Shown in pieces: positions 42,306 through 51,916 of a DNA stretch of 64,000 nucleotides. Below the pieces are notes generated by a model, which saw only the letters and a list, made by a program, of their open reading frames with translations, ran no database searches and was not told where the DNA came from. The number at the start of each line of letters is the position of its first letter. The first letter of the stretch is position 1. This DNA comes from JAMBLL01 sp964460075 (lineage in GTDB: Bacteria; Actinomycetota; Acidimicrobiia; Spongiisociales; UBA5794), in assembly GCA_964460075.1 (NCBI GenBank), contig CAYWPC010000012.1, positions 13,584-77,583 of the forward strand, read 5' to 3'. The position numbers were made by a program, and so were the translations under genes.

Positions 42306-43582
42306 GGTATTTGATTCTCGGTGCGAGCCTCCGAGGATTGAAGGACGCAGCGAAGCTCGCTGTTCGTGACGGTGCAGAGGTTCTCCTGTTCGATCAGGAA
42401 CACGCAGTACGCATCGAAGACGTTCCAGGAGATATCACGATGCTGCCACGGACGTGGTCGGCGAGCTACCTCGCCGGTGTCGATCGGATTGTCACGAGCC
42501 CGTGGTTTGCAGAGACGAAACCACCGATCGCTGATGCTCTCGAAGCAGGAATCGGTATCGTCACCGAAGCGGGCTTCGGTCTCGAGCATGTGACGGTTGA
42601 CTATCTGGCAGTCACGGGCACCAACGGAAAGACAACCGTGACTGAGGCTGCTACAGCCATGCTCATCGCCTCCAGAGTCAATGCGGTGGCTTGTGGAAAC
42701 GTTGGCACGCCTGTGTCATCGCTTGGAGACGATGATACCGACCTACTCGTCGTGGAGTTGTCCTCGTACCAGCTCAGGTTCATTGACCGGCTCACTCCGC
42801 TTGCCTCTGCGCTCCTGAATATCAGCCCAGACCACCTCGATTGGCACGGGTCGTTCGACAAGTACAGAGATGCCAAGGCGCGCATATCGGCGTTTACGGT
42901 CGGCGACGCAGTCCTTGCCTACAACATCGACGATCCGGTGGTCGTAGAGGTAGTAGAGGGCGCCGAAGGCATCCTTGTGCCATGCTCAGGTGTGCGCCTA
43001 CCTGATGGTGGCAACGGCGTCGAGCGTGGCGATGTCGTCATCGGTGGCCATCGTTTCGCCACCGCCGTGCAAGATCCGAGCTATCTCTTCGACCTGGTCG
43101 TTGCTGGGACCGTTGCAATGGTCTGCGGCGCCAAGGCTGAAGGAGTAGCCCACGTGCTTGCTTCCTTCACCCCTGGGGCGCATCGACGCCAGGTGGTCGG
43201 CGTCGCCAATGGAGTTACGTGGATAAACGACTCGAAGGCGACGAACCCGCATGCGGCCGTTGCTGCGGCCGTTGCGTTCGATCGCGTCGTTCTGCTTGCT
43301 GGTGGTCAGAACAAAGGCCTTGACCTCTCCTCGCTCGCACACATTCCGACCGTACGAGCCGTAATCGCCTTCGGGGAGGCTGCAGGCGAAATCGCTGACG
43401 CCTCCCCTGGCACGGTTGTGACGACATCAACGATGGTGGAGGCAGTTGCGAAAGCCAGAGAAATTGCTGTCGAGGGCGATACCGTGTTGTTGTCGCCTGG
43501 GTGCGCGAGCTTCGATGAGTTCTCGTCGTACGCCGAGCGCGGTGAGGTATTTGCACGCCTTGCGCGTCCAACTGAGGAATAG
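42302..43582 (+). CDS. murD: UDP-N-acetylmuramoylalanine-D-glutamate ligase
   Basis: Adds D-Glu to UDP-MurNAc-L-Ala in the cytoplasm. 426 residues: N-terminal Rossmann-like domain starting MRYLILGASLRGLKDAAKLA, ATP motif VTGTNGKTTVTEA, VELSSYQLRFIDRLTPLASALLNISPDHLDWH, and NDSKATNPHAA plus SPGCASFDEFSSYAERGEVF at the C-terminus. GTG start overlaps mraY; an upstream in-frame start at 42188 lies inside mraY and is not used. Confidence 0.95.
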   Translation: MRYLILGASLRGLKDAAKLAVRDGAEVLLFDQEHAVRIEDVPGDITMLPRTWSASYLAGVDRIVTSPWFAETKPPIADALEAGIGIVTEAGFGLEHVTVDYLAVTGTNGKTTVTEAATAMLIASRVNAVACGNVGTPVSSLGDDDTDLLVVELSSYQLRFIDRLTPLASALLNISPDHLDWHGSFDKYRDAKARISAFTVGDAVLAYNIDDPVVVEVVEGAEGILVPCSGVRLPDGGNGVERGDVVIGGHRFATAVQDPSYLFDLVVAGTVAMVCGAKAEGVAHVLASFTPGAHRRQVVGVANGVTWINDSKATNPHAAVAAAVAFDRVVLLAGGQNKGLDLSSLAHIPTVRAVIAFGEAAGEIADASPGTVVTTSTMVEAVAKAREIAVEGDTVLLSPGCASFDEFSSYAERGEVFARLARPTEE

Positions 43583-43586
43583 TGGG

Positions 43587-44750
43587 ATGACAGATACCGC
43601 AGAGAGAAAGAAGACACGGCCGCACGCGAGAACACGCGAACGTGTTCGGTCTGCGGGCGGTAAACGCTCAGCGCTGCTGCTCGTGGTCGTTTCGATGTTG
43701 CTCGTTATCGGCTTGGGGGCGATGCTCTCAGCATCTTCTGTCGTGTCGATTTCGGCGAATGCGGATCAGTTCAGCCTGTTCACGAAGCAGGTGATGTGGG
43801 TCGGCTTTGGTCTTGGGGCTTTGGTGATTGCCACATTCGTTCCGTACGGATTCTGGCGGCGTATTGCTCTCCCTGCGTACATCGCCGTCGTTGTGGGGTT
43901 GATTCTCACGATCGTCGGTGGCGACGAGCGCGGTGGCGCAACGCGGTGGATCGTTCTCGGTCCGATAACGCTGCAGGTTGCCGAATTCGCGAAATTTGCG
44001 TCTCTGTCGCTACTCGCAGCAGTTCTCACGAAGAAACGTGACCTCCTGGACGACATCCGTCACGTTGTGGTGCCTGTCGGTGTGATTCTCGGCACAGTGA
44101 CGTTCCTGCTGCTGATGCAGCCAGACTTCGGAAACATGTTGCTCATCGTTGTCCCTGCGTTCATTGTGCTTGTATCGTCGACGGTTCCGCTCCGTTTCGT
44201 CTTTGGGCTCGGATCGTTTGGCGCACTCTCGTTGGCGGCCTTGGCGATGTCCGCGGACTATCGCAAGGATCGCCTCCTGAGCTTCCTCGACCCGTTCGCG
44301 CAGGCGAAGGGGTCCGGTCTACAAGCGGTTCAGTCCATGGTGGCGCTCGGAACCGGCGGACTGTTTGGGGTTGGGCTCGGTCAGAGTCGAGCACGGTGGT
44401 CGTGGTTACCGAACGCGCACACAGATTTTATCTTCGCGATCATCGGCGAGGAGACCGGGTTTGCAGGAGCCGTCATTGTCGTCGCTCTGTTCACGCTCCT
44501 CGCAGCTGTGGGGGTATCGATCGCGTTCAGGGCGCCTGACATGTTCGGTCGATTGCTTGCGGTTGGGATCGTCGCCTGGCTCAGCATCCAGGCCCTCGTC
44601 AACATCGGAGGTGTCGTCGCCGTCCTTCCGATCACCGGCGTGCCGCTCCCGTTCATCTCGAGTGGCGGGAACGCGATGCTCGTCAACCTATTCGCCATTG
44701 GGGTTCTGCTCAATATCTCCCAAGCTCGAGGAATGGACGATGAGGCATGA
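43587..44750 (+). CDS. ftsW: septal peptidoglycan glycosyltransferase FtsW (SEDS)
   Basis: Polymerises septal glycan strands with FtsI. The 387-residue protein has ~25 basic cytoplasmic residues, then about ten transmembrane segments. SEDS landmarks: GGDERGGATRWIVLGPITLQVAEFAKFASL (the Arg/Trp loop), LLLMQPDFGNM (conserved Pro-Asp), LPNAHTDFIFAIIGEETGF, and LPFISSGGNAMLVNLFAIGVLLNIS. ATG is 4 nt after the murD stop; the longer frame to 43446 overlaps murD. Confidence 0.95.
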   Translation: MTDTAERKKTRPHARTRERVRSAGGKRSALLLVVVSMLLVIGLGAMLSASSVVSISANADQFSLFTKQVMWVGFGLGALVIATFVPYGFWRRIALPAYIAVVVGLILTIVGGDERGGATRWIVLGPITLQVAEFAKFASLSLLAAVLTKKRDLLDDIRHVVVPVGVILGTVTFLLLMQPDFGNMLLIVVPAFIVLVSSTVPLRFVFGLGSFGALSLAALAMSADYRKDRLLSFLDPFAQAKGSGLQAVQSMVALGTGGLFGVGLGQSRARWSWLPNAHTDFIFAIIGEETGFAGAVIVVALFTLLAAVGVSIAFRAPDMFGRLLAVGIVAWLSIQALVNIGGVVAVLPITGVPLPFISSGGNAMLVNLFAIGVLLNISQARGMDDEA

Positions 44751-45826
44751 CCGTCGGTGTAGCAGCGGCAGGGTCGGGAGGACATGTGTATCCGGCTCTC
44801 GCCGTAGCAGAGGCACTCCTCACCCATGGCGTGTCACGCGATGACATTGTGTTCTTTGGTGGCGACCGGATCGAGGCGACCGTTATCCCTGAGGCCGGAT
44901 ACCCGTTCGTTCACGTAGAGATCCATGGAATACGGCGGTCGCTGTCACTCGACAACCTGGTCCTTCCGATGAAGGTGCGAAGGGCGCGCAAGGTGATCGC
45001 CGAAGCCATCGAGGCCAGGCACATCGCGTCGATGGTCGTGTTCGGTGGGTATGTGTCCGGACCGGCCGCCCTTGCAGCGAGGCAGCAGGGGATTCCCCTC
45101 GTGGTCCATGAGGCGAACGCTGTTCCTGGGGTTGCGAACCGTCTGATCGCTGGACGGGCCGATGCGGTGTTCGCTGCATTCGCCCCTGCTCTCGACAAGC
45201 TTCCGATGGCGCAGATCGTTGGGAATCCGTTGCGCAGTGCGTTCAGCAGGTTCGACCGCACTGCACTCCGCGCGGAAGCAAGAACTCGTTACGGTGTCGA
45301 TCAAGACGCGATGGTGCTCGCGGTGGTCGGCGGGAGCCTCGGTGCGAGCGCGCTCAACGAACTTGCGCGCGAAATGGCGTCGAGCAGAGACCGCACGTTT
45401 CACATCATTCACGTCACGGGGCCAATGCACATCGACAAACTCTCGCAGGAAGCGGCGTCTGTTGATCGTTGGGTCGTCTCAGGCTACGAGCATGACATGC
45501 CGTTGCTGTACGCTGCCGCAGATCTCGTTCTTGCGCGGGGGGGAGCGCTGACCGTGGCCGAGCTGCATGCAACCCAAACGCCGGCGATCATCGTTCCTCT
45601 GCCTGCTGGTAGGAGATATCAGGCCTTGAACGCTGCAGACGCTGAGAGTGCAGGTGGCGTCGTCGTTATCGATCAATCCGACTCAAAGGCGATTCTTGAA
45701 ACCGTGAACGCGTTGCTATCCGACCGCTACCGTCTCGAAGAAATGTCCGCGTCACTTGCGAACTCGCCACATCGCGGTGCAGCAGAAGCGGTAGCCGACC
45801 GAGTACTTGAGGTACAGCGTGCGTAA
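44747..45826 (+). CDS. murG: UDP-GlcNAc:lipid I N-acetylglucosaminyltransferase
   Basis: Converts lipid I to lipid II at the inner membrane face. 359 residues of GT-B fold: AAAGSGGHVYPALAVAEAL near the N-terminus (the usual GGTGGH loop is AGSGGH), VFGGYVSGPAALAAR, VHEANAVPGVANRL, VGGSLGASALNEL for the donor domain and LARGGALTVAELHATQTPAIIVPLP for UDP-GlcNAc binding. Overlaps ftsW by 4 and murC by 8 bases. Confidence 0.95.
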   Translation: MTVGVAAAGSGGHVYPALAVAEALLTHGVSRDDIVFFGGDRIEATVIPEAGYPFVHVEIHGIRRSLSLDNLVLPMKVRRARKVIAEAIEARHIASMVVFGGYVSGPAALAARQQGIPLVVHEANAVPGVANRLIAGRADAVFAAFAPALDKLPMAQIVGNPLRSAFSRFDRTALRAEARTRYGVDQDAMVLAVVGGSLGASALNELAREMASSRDRTFHIIHVTGPMHIDKLSQEAASVDRWVVSGYEHDMPLLYAAADLVLARGGALTVAELHATQTPAIIVPLPAGRRYQALNAADAESAGGVVVIDQSDSKAILETVNALLSDRYRLEEMSASLANSPHRGAAEAVADRVLEVQRA

Positions 45827-47186
45827 AGGAAGCTTGATAGCTCATCGCATACACGTCGTCGGCGCAGGAGGGGCTGGGATGTCAGGCCTCGCGAAGTTGC
45901 TGAGTCAACTCGGACACGATGTCTCTGGTTCAGATCTCAAACCCGGCCGTATGCTCGACTCCTTGGGCGATGTCGATGTCGATACGTGGATCGGCCACCG
46001 ACCCGAGGCGATGGGGAGCGTGGAGTTGGTGATCGCGTCATCGGCCGTGCCCGAATCCGATCCTGAGCTTTCTGCAGCTCGGTCGTTGGGAATCGACGTA
46101 TGGCGCCGCCCGAAATTGCTGAGCGCGCTGACATCGGAACGAACGACGATCGGGTTCGCCGGAACCCATGGCAAGACGACATCCACAGCACTTGGTGTCC
46201 AAGCAACACGCAGCATGGGTATGGACCCGACGTTCGTTGTCGGAGGTGAAATGGTCGGTCTCAACACGGGTGCTTCCCTCGGCTCGGACAACCTGTTCCT
46301 CCTTGAGGCGGACGAAGCCTTCGGCACTTTCAGGCATCTGTCACTCGACGCGATTCTCGTGACCAATATCGAGTCGGACCACCTCGACCACTACGGGACG
46401 GTCGCTGCTCTCGAGGATGCTTTCGCTCAAGTGGTCGGTCGCGTCGATGGGCCGAAGGTTGGGTGCGTTGATGACGCCGGAGTCCGACGGCTCGCACAAG
46501 TCACGGAGATCACAACGTACGGATTCTCAGAGGACGCTTCCTGGCGAATCTCGTCGCTTGAGCACCAACGAGGAGGTGTTGCGTTCACCCTGCGCGGGCC
46601 GACGAGTGTCACGAAGGTATTGCTGCCAAAACCGGGAGAGCACCTTGCCTCGAACGCTGCAGGAGTTCTCGCCCTCCTCGGAGAGGTCGGATACGACGTT
46701 GCGGCCGGTGCAGAATCGTTCCGGGAGTTCGCTGGTGTTCGGCGTCGATACGAGATACGAGCCAAGGTCGGCGGAGTCACCATCGTTGACGATTACGCAC
46801 ACCATCCAACCGAGGTGGCCGCCACGATCGCGGCTGCTTCTGTTGGTTCGGCTGGTCGCGTGATTGCCGTATTCCAGCCGCATCGCTACACACGGACGGC
46901 CGACCTCGCCCCAGAATTCGGTGCCCCGCTGGCTCTGGCGGACCTGGTCATCGTGACGGACATTTATGCCGCAGGGGAGCGCCCGATCATTGGCGTGAGC
47001 GGTCGCCTTGTAGCGCAAGCAACAGAGGCGGCAGACGGAGATGTGCGGTTCGTCAGGCGGCTCGCTGACATTCCTGGCCTTGTTGCGGCGAACGTAGAAT
47101 CGGGCGACATCGTGCTGCTACTCGGTGCGGGAGACATCACATCGCTTGCTGGTGCCATTGCAAGGGCGATCGAGACGGAAGGATGA
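45819..47186 (+). CDS. murC: UDP-N-acetylmuramate-L-alanine ligase
   Basis: Adds L-Ala to UDP-MurNAc, the first stem-peptide step. 455 residues: HRIHVVGAGGAGMSGLAKLL, ATP motif GFAGTHGKTTSTAL, LLEADEAFGTFRHL, TNIESDHLDHYG, and VDDYAHHPTEVAATI, FQPHRYTRT at the C-terminal domain. I take GTG 45819 with GAGGT 5 nt upstream; TTG at 45807 or 45834 are alternatives. In the second-domain motif the sequence reads EADEAFGTF where many homologues have EADESDGSF. Both ends overlap neighbours. Confidence 0.94.
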   Translation: MRKGSLIAHRIHVVGAGGAGMSGLAKLLSQLGHDVSGSDLKPGRMLDSLGDVDVDTWIGHRPEAMGSVELVIASSAVPESDPELSAARSLGIDVWRRPKLLSALTSERTTIGFAGTHGKTTSTALGVQATRSMGMDPTFVVGGEMVGLNTGASLGSDNLFLLEADEAFGTFRHLSLDAILVTNIESDHLDHYGTVAALEDAFAQVVGRVDGPKVGCVDDAGVRRLAQVTEITTYGFSEDASWRISSLEHQRGGVAFTLRGPTSVTKVLLPKPGEHLASNAAGVLALLGEVGYDVAAGAESFREFAGVRRRYEIRAKVGGVTIVDDYAHHPTEVAATIAAASVGSAGRVIAVFQPHRYTRTADLAPEFGAPLALADLVIVTDIYAAGERPIIGVSGRLVAQATEAADGDVRFVRRLADIPGLVAANVESGDIVLLLGAGDITSLAGAIARAIETEG

Positions 47187-48082
47187 TCGAGCATCCTGCT
47201 GTCAAATCCGGGGTGTCGCTCGCTCCGTTCACCACGTACAAAGTCGGTGGCGATGCGCGCTTGTTTGCTGAGCCCTCCGATCTCGGAGAGTTACGGGAGA
47301 TACTTGCCCTCGTGCCAGACGGCATGACCGTTCTCGTACTCGGGCGTGGGAGCAATGTCGTAATCTCCGAAAGAGGGATCGACGGACTTGTCCTCAAGCT
47401 CGGCCGGTCATTCCAGGTGGCCGACGTCCGATTGGATGGCATGGTCGTCGCGGGAGCGGGTGTCACGCTTCCAAAGTTGGCTCGCTTCGCCGCGAGCCGT
47501 GGCCGCGCAGGCCTCGAATTCTACGTTGGTATCCCAGGATCGGTAGGAGGAGCGATTCGCATGAACGCTGGCGGTCACGGATCCGACACCGCGCACGTCC
47601 TCGACCATGCCGTGATTCTCGATACGGCGACGAACGAGACCGTCCGTGCAACTCCGATAGATCTCGGCCTGGCCTATAGGCACTCCAACCTTGGAGACGG
47701 CCAGATCGTCGTTCAGGCGACATACAACACGACAACAGGGAACCCAGAGGCTCTCGAAGAGGAGCTGCGATCGGTGACACGGTGGCGAAAGGAACACCAG
47801 CCAGGTGGAACGCTCAATGCCGGCAGCATCTTCAAGAACCCCGAAGAAGGCTCTGCTGGTGCGATCATCGATGGGCTCGGTCTCAAGGGACGACGATTCG
47901 GTTCCGTTCAGGTTTCTCCGATCCACGCCAACTTTCTCGTCGCCACCGATGCGACGACCGCTGACGATATCTTCGCGTTCGTGCAGCAGATCAGATCAAC
48001 CGTACGCGACAGGACAGGGATCGACCTCGAACCGGAGATTCGGTTCCTCGGCGAATTCAGCCATGGAGGCGATCGAGTATGA
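47183..48082 (+). CDS. murB: UDP-N-acetylenolpyruvoylglucosamine reductase
   Basis: FAD/NADPH enzyme giving UDP-MurNAc. 299 residues: YKVGGDARLFAEP, LGRGSNVVISERGIDG, GIPGSVGGAIRMNAGGHG for FAD binding, NAGSIFKNPEEGSAGAIIDG with the proton-donor Ser, and LEPEIRFLGEF with the terminal catalytic Glu. Four-base overlaps with murC and ftsQ. murA is not in the window. Confidence 0.95.
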   Translation: MIEHPAVKSGVSLAPFTTYKVGGDARLFAEPSDLGELREILALVPDGMTVLVLGRGSNVVISERGIDGLVLKLGRSFQVADVRLDGMVVAGAGVTLPKLARFAASRGRAGLEFYVGIPGSVGGAIRMNAGGHGSDTAHVLDHAVILDTATNETVRATPIDLGLAYRHSNLGDGQIVVQATYNTTTGNPEALEEELRSVTRWRKEHQPGGTLNAGSIFKNPEEGSAGAIIDGLGLKGRRFGSVQVSPIHANFLVATDATTADDIFAFVQQIRSTVRDRTGIDLEPEIRFLGEFSHGGDRV

Positions 48083-48849
48083 CGGCGATGGAGCCGCGCG
48101 TCGCTGAACGTAGGCGAAGCGTATCTGAGGAACGTGCACGCAGGCGGCTGCGCTGGATCCTGATCACGATCGCCTTGACCGCAGTCGGTGCCTTTGGGTT
48201 TTGGTTGATTCGTAGCCCGTTGTTATCGGTGTCGACCGTTGACATCTCTGGAGCCGAGCGATCAAATCCTGCGTGGGTACTGAGCGAACTCGGCGTCGGT
48301 GTTGGCACGCCAACGATCGACGTCAACGGCGGCGCCATCGAGCAAGCGATCGAAGCAGATGCCTGGGTTGCCTCCGCCGACGTCTCGGTAACGTGGCCCG
48401 GCAGAATCACGATCACGATCACAGAGCACGATCCGGTCGCCCCGGTTCGTGCCGGATCCGGCTGGATACTCATCTCTCTCGCGTCGACCGTTCTCGAACC
48501 AACCGCCGCCCCCACAGGGGATTCCGCAGTCATCGATATCGACCTCGGTCCTGTGGTAGCCGGCGACGTCATCGACGACCCGATGGTTCGAGCATCGATA
48601 CGTTTCGTGACGGAATTGCGGCCCGATCTTGCTCCAGGCGCAGTGCTTTACACCGAAGGGGAGGGTTTGTACGCGACCGTCGCAGGGCACACCGTCCGCC
48701 TTGGTAGACCTGTCGATCTGGCGACGAAGGCAACCGTCCTGGCTGTGCTGATCGACGATGGACTGCTAGATGGCGCGACAATCGATCTGATAGCACCGCT
48801 ACGGCCGGCAGTGACGAACCCTCAACCTGTAGTTGAGGTTGAGGAGTAA
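48079..48849 (+). CDS. ftsQ: cell division protein FtsQ/DivIB
   Basis: A 256-residue bitopic protein linking FtsL-type proteins to the divisome. Basic cytoplasmic ~25 residues, one transmembrane segment (WILITIALTAVGAFGFWLI), then a POTRA domain (LLSVSTVDISGAERSNPAWVLSELGVGVGTP...VASADVSVTWPGRITITITEHDPVA) and a beta-rich FtsQ domain. Position between murB and ftsZ supports the call. No ftsA follows, as usual in actinobacteria. Confidence 0.92.
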   Translation: MTAMEPRVAERRRSVSEERARRRLRWILITIALTAVGAFGFWLIRSPLLSVSTVDISGAERSNPAWVLSELGVGVGTPTIDVNGGAIEQAIEADAWVASADVSVTWPGRITITITEHDPVAPVRAGSGWILISLASTVLEPTAAPTGDSAVIDIDLGPVVAGDVIDDPMVRASIRFVTELRPDLAPGAVLYTEGEGLYATVAGHTVRLGRPVDLATKATVLAVLIDDGLLDGATIDLIAPLRPAVTNPQPVVEVEE

Positions 48850-48915
48850 GCGACCCGGATACCTCAACCGCGTGGCTAGGGTTCGCTCGTACCTTCGTGG
48901 GGAGGGATGGACAGG

Positions 48916-50013
48916 ATGAAGGAATCGAGCAAACCACCGAGCACATATCTCGCCGTGATCAAGGTGATCGGCGTTGGCGGTGGTGGCGTGAACGCAGTCA
49001 ACCGGATGATCGACATTGGTGTCGGAGGTGTCGAGTTCATCGCGATCAACACCGATGCTCAAGCCCTCCTCATGTCAGATGCCGATGTGAAACTCGACAT
49101 CGGCCGAGAGTCAACCCGCGGTCTTGGCGCGGGCGCCAACCCTGAGGTAGGACACGCTGCCGCCGAGGATCACCGAGACGAGATAGAAGATGCACTCTCT
49201 GGCGCAGACATGGTGTTCATCACCGCTGGCGAGGGCGGAGGCACGGGGACGGGTGCGGCGCCAATCGTTGCAGAGGTCGCCAAATCACTCGGGGCGCTCA
49301 CCGTTGGGGTGGTGACGAGGCCGTTCGGTTTCGAAGGTCGCAGGCGAAGCGTTCAGGCAGAGCAAGGCATCCAAGCCCTGAAGGGCGCGGTGGACACCCT
49401 GATCATCATCCCGAACCAGCGCCTACTTGAGATCGCCGATCCGAACACACCGGTGACTGATGCCTTCGGTATGGCCGATGAAGTACTTACCGCTGGCGTG
49501 ATGGGCATCACCGAGCTGATCACGACACCCGGCCTCATCAACGTCGACTTCGCAGATGTCAAAACCGTCATGTCTGACGCGGGATCCGCAGTTATGGGCA
49601 TCGGAATAGCGACAGGTGACTCCCGCGCACAGCAAGCTGCAGAGAAGGCTATCTCAAGTCCGCTACTTGAGAGCTCTATGGAGGGAGCACGTGGCGTGCT
49701 GCTGTCGATCGCAGGGCCTCGCGATATGTCACTGCACGAGGTCAACGCAGCAGCGAGCCTCATAAGCGAACACTCCGATGCCGACGCGAACATCATCTTC
49801 GGGGCTGTGATCGACGAGACGCTCGGCGACGAGATGCGGGTCACGGTGATCGCGGCAGGATTCGACCGTGACCGACGTGGAACGTTTCCACCGCACGCGA
49901 CCGGCTCCAACTCGGGCCAGCGGCCTCGGCCGTCCATCCTGAGTGACGACGACGAGACGGAGAGCCATCGAGGGACCGATGAAATGGACATCCCGGGTTT
50001 TGTGAGGGGATGA
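48916..50013 (+). CDS. ftsZ: cell division GTPase FtsZ
   Basis: Tubulin-like Z-ring protein of 365 residues. VIGVGGGGVNAVNRMI at the N-terminus, INTDAQAL, signature GEGGGTGTGAAP (GGGTGTG at 107-113), NVDFADVKTVM as the T7-loop region, and the C-terminal peptide DEMDIPGFVRG that binds SepF and FtsW-type partners. The linker is short (~45 residues). GGAGGG lies 1 nt before an ATG at 48907 but about 10 nt before the ATG chosen here; either start is possible and they differ by three residues. Confidence 0.96.
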   Translation: MKESSKPPSTYLAVIKVIGVGGGGVNAVNRMIDIGVGGVEFIAINTDAQALLMSDADVKLDIGRESTRGLGAGANPEVGHAAAEDHRDEIEDALSGADMVFITAGEGGGTGTGAAPIVAEVAKSLGALTVGVVTRPFGFEGRRRSVQAEQGIQALKGAVDTLIIIPNQRLLEIADPNTPVTDAFGMADEVLTAGVMGITELITTPGLINVDFADVKTVMSDAGSAVMGIGIATGDSRAQQAAEKAISSPLLESSMEGARGVLLSIAGPRDMSLHEVNAAASLISEHSDADANIIFGAVIDETLGDEMRVTVIAAGFDRDRRGTFPPHATGSNSGQRPRPSILSDDDETESHRGTDEMDIPGFVRG

Positions 50014-50639
50014 AGCTTCCTCGCGATGTGCGTGGAGTCGCCTTCGGGACCAGGAAAGATGGTGACGGACGCGCCGATCGCGACCTACGCGTTGCGATAT
50101 CCCGAGAAGTCGGCATTCAGCCCCAGTGGGCAACACTGACCCAGGTCCATGGCGCGAGAGCCGTATTCGTCACAGAGCCTGGACACCACGGCGAAGCGGA
50201 CGCGCTCGTCAGCGACGTACCTGGCCTCCCCATGGTGATAGCAACAGCAGACTGCGTTCCAGTTGTGCTCCTAGGACAGCGAACAAGGGCCGTCATACAC
50301 GCAGGGTGGAGAGGAGTCGGCTCTGGGGTCGTTGCTGCGGCAATCTCGATGATGGTGAGGAGTGGTGACGAGATCGAGCGCGCCATCGTCGGACCGCACA
50401 TAGGGCCGTGCTGTTACGAAGTCGGAGTGGACGTCGTCGAGGCGATTGGCGGTCACGTACGCACGACGAGAACAGGAGCGATGAGCGTCGACCTTCAAGC
50501 CGCGGTCGCTCACCAGCTTGGAGATGTTCCCCTGACCGGATCCTCTACCTGCACATACGACAACGACGACCTGGCCTCCTATCGTGAGGACGGCACATCA
50601 GATAGGCAGATGACGATCGTATGGGTACCGAAGAACTGA
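50010..50639 (+). CDS. pgeF: peptidoglycan editing factor PgeF (YfiH, laccase-domain)
   Basis: A 209-residue protein of the DUF152/YfiH family. TQVHGARAV, TADCVPVVLL, IHAGWRGVGSGV and GPHIGPCCYEVG carry the conserved His-Cys-His zinc site and second Cys pair. In E. coli the homologue removes wrongly incorporated L-Ser from cell-wall precursors; other members show purine nucleoside phosphorylase or phenol oxidase activity. Overlaps ftsZ by 4 bases and yggS by 19. Confidence 0.9.
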   Translation: MKLPRDVRGVAFGTRKDGDGRADRDLRVAISREVGIQPQWATLTQVHGARAVFVTEPGHHGEADALVSDVPGLPMVIATADCVPVVLLGQRTRAVIHAGWRGVGSGVVAAAISMMVRSGDEIERAIVGPHIGPCCYEVGVDVVEAIGGHVRTTRTGAMSVDLQAAVAHQLGDVPLTGSSTCTYDNDDLASYREDGTSDRQMTIVWVPKN

Positions 50640-51292
50640 CCCGCGTCCGTGAGCGGATCGCGGCAGCCGCTGCTCGCATAGGGAAGAGCGGCGAAGAGAT
50701 CGAGCTTGTCGTGGTCTCCAAGATGCGCTCGGACGACGATGTCCTAGATGTCTATGCAGCAGGTGAGCGTTCCTTTGGAGAGAACCGGCAGCAAGGTCTC
50801 CGCGCTCGCATCGAGTCGTCTCTCCCCGAAGATATAGCATGGCACTTCGTCGGTCCGCTGCAATCACGTAAGGTTCGCTACGTCGCGGACAACGTCTCGC
50901 TGCTGCACTCCCTCGACCGTATCTCGCTCGCCCAGCGTTGGTTTGCGGCCCGTGGGGGACCTGTTCTCATACAGTTCAATCTCGCAGGCGAACCGCAGAA
51001 GTCTGGATTCGATCCCGACGCCGCAGAGGAAGTACTCGATGCTGTCCTTGCAACGGGTGTTGACGTGCGAGGTGTCATGGCAATTCCGCCTATCGCCGAA
51101 CGACCGATGGAGTCGGCACCGTGGTTTGCGATGTTACGTTCGATTTTCGACATGTACAGCGAACGCCGAGACGGCATCTCGGTGTGCTCGATGGGGATGA
51201 CGAGCGACTACGAAGTAGCCATCAGGGAAGGTGCCACCACCATCCGCGTGGGAAGGGCTATCTTTGAGGGTACGAACAACCGCCAAGACTGA
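50621..51292 (+). CDS. yggS: PLP homeostasis protein, YggS/PLPBP family
   Basis: A 223-residue single-domain PLP-binding TIM-barrel protein. VVVSKMRSDDDV carries the PLP-linked Lys, FGENRQQGL and WHFVGPLQSRKVR are family signatures, and MGMTSDYEVAIREGATTIRVGRAIFE binds the phosphate. It has no known catalytic activity and buffers pyridoxal phosphate. It lies between pgeF and sepF, as in many Gram-positive dcw clusters. Confidence 0.93.
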   Translation: MGTEELTRVRERIAAAAARIGKSGEEIELVVVSKMRSDDDVLDVYAAGERSFGENRQQGLRARIESSLPEDIAWHFVGPLQSRKVRYVADNVSLLHSLDRISLAQRWFAARGGPVLIQFNLAGEPQKSGFDPDAAEEVLDAVLATGVDVRGVMAIPPIAERPMESAPWFAMLRSIFDMYSERRDGISVCSMGMTSDYEVAIREGATTIRVGRAIFEGTNNRQD

Positions 51293-51312
51293 CGACAGGT
51301 GGGAACGACGCA

Positions 51313-51915
51313 ATGGCATCAATGTGGAACAAGACGCTGTTCTACCTCGGGCTTGTGGACGAGGAAGAACAAGGAATCGACGTATCGGGTTCCGTGCCCG
51401 ACGTCCGCCCGGTCGCGACCACCGGCCAGCCATTACCTCCCGCCCCTGATACGTACGAACCGCTCACTTCGTCGGTGCGTCCACCGGGATCCTCCGTTCC
51501 TGGAAGGCGGGTCGAGCCTCCCGCGTCGACAGCGAGGCGGATGTCCGAGGACAGGCTGCATGCGGAAGCCGGCGTGTACATTCATCCGAGTGCCGGATCG
51601 ATGTCGACCGCTGAAATGCCGATGAAGCGCACAGGATCAGAATCGCAGATAATTGTCGCACGAAACTTTTCGGATGCCCAGACGCTGGCCGACTCGATTC
51701 GATCCGGTAGGACGGTTGTGTTGGACCTGCGAAGCACCGAGCCTGAGATGGTTCGCAGAATCGTCGATTTCGCATCAGGGCTGACGTACGCCCTCGACGG
51801 AAAAATGTCGAAGACTGCCCAGGGCGTCATCCTCGTCACGCCGTCAGGTGCCTCTCTCGGCGTTGGTGAGCAGGAGCGTCTCGCGCGACTCGGCCTCTTC
51901 GCCACGTCGACCTGA
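51313..51915 (+). CDS. sepF: cell division protein SepF
   Basis: FtsZ membrane tether and the main substitute for FtsA in actinobacteria. 200 residues: an N-terminal amphipathic helix (MASMWNKTLFYLGLV), a ~85-residue Pro/Ser/Arg-rich linker, and the SepF core from about residue 110 (SQIIVARNFSDAQTLADSIRSGRTVVLDL...RRIVDFASGLTYALDGKMSKTAQGVILVTP). Start at the ATG with GGTGGGAACGACGC upstream. Confidence 0.94.
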   Translation: MASMWNKTLFYLGLVDEEEQGIDVSGSVPDVRPVATTGQPLPPAPDTYEPLTSSVRPPGSSVPGRRVEPPASTARRMSEDRLHAEAGVYIHPSAGSMSTAEMPMKRTGSESQIIVARNFSDAQTLADSIRSGRTVVLDLRSTEPEMVRRIVDFASGLTYALDGKMSKTAQGVILVTPSGASLGVGEQERLARLGLFATST

Positions 51916-51916
51916 C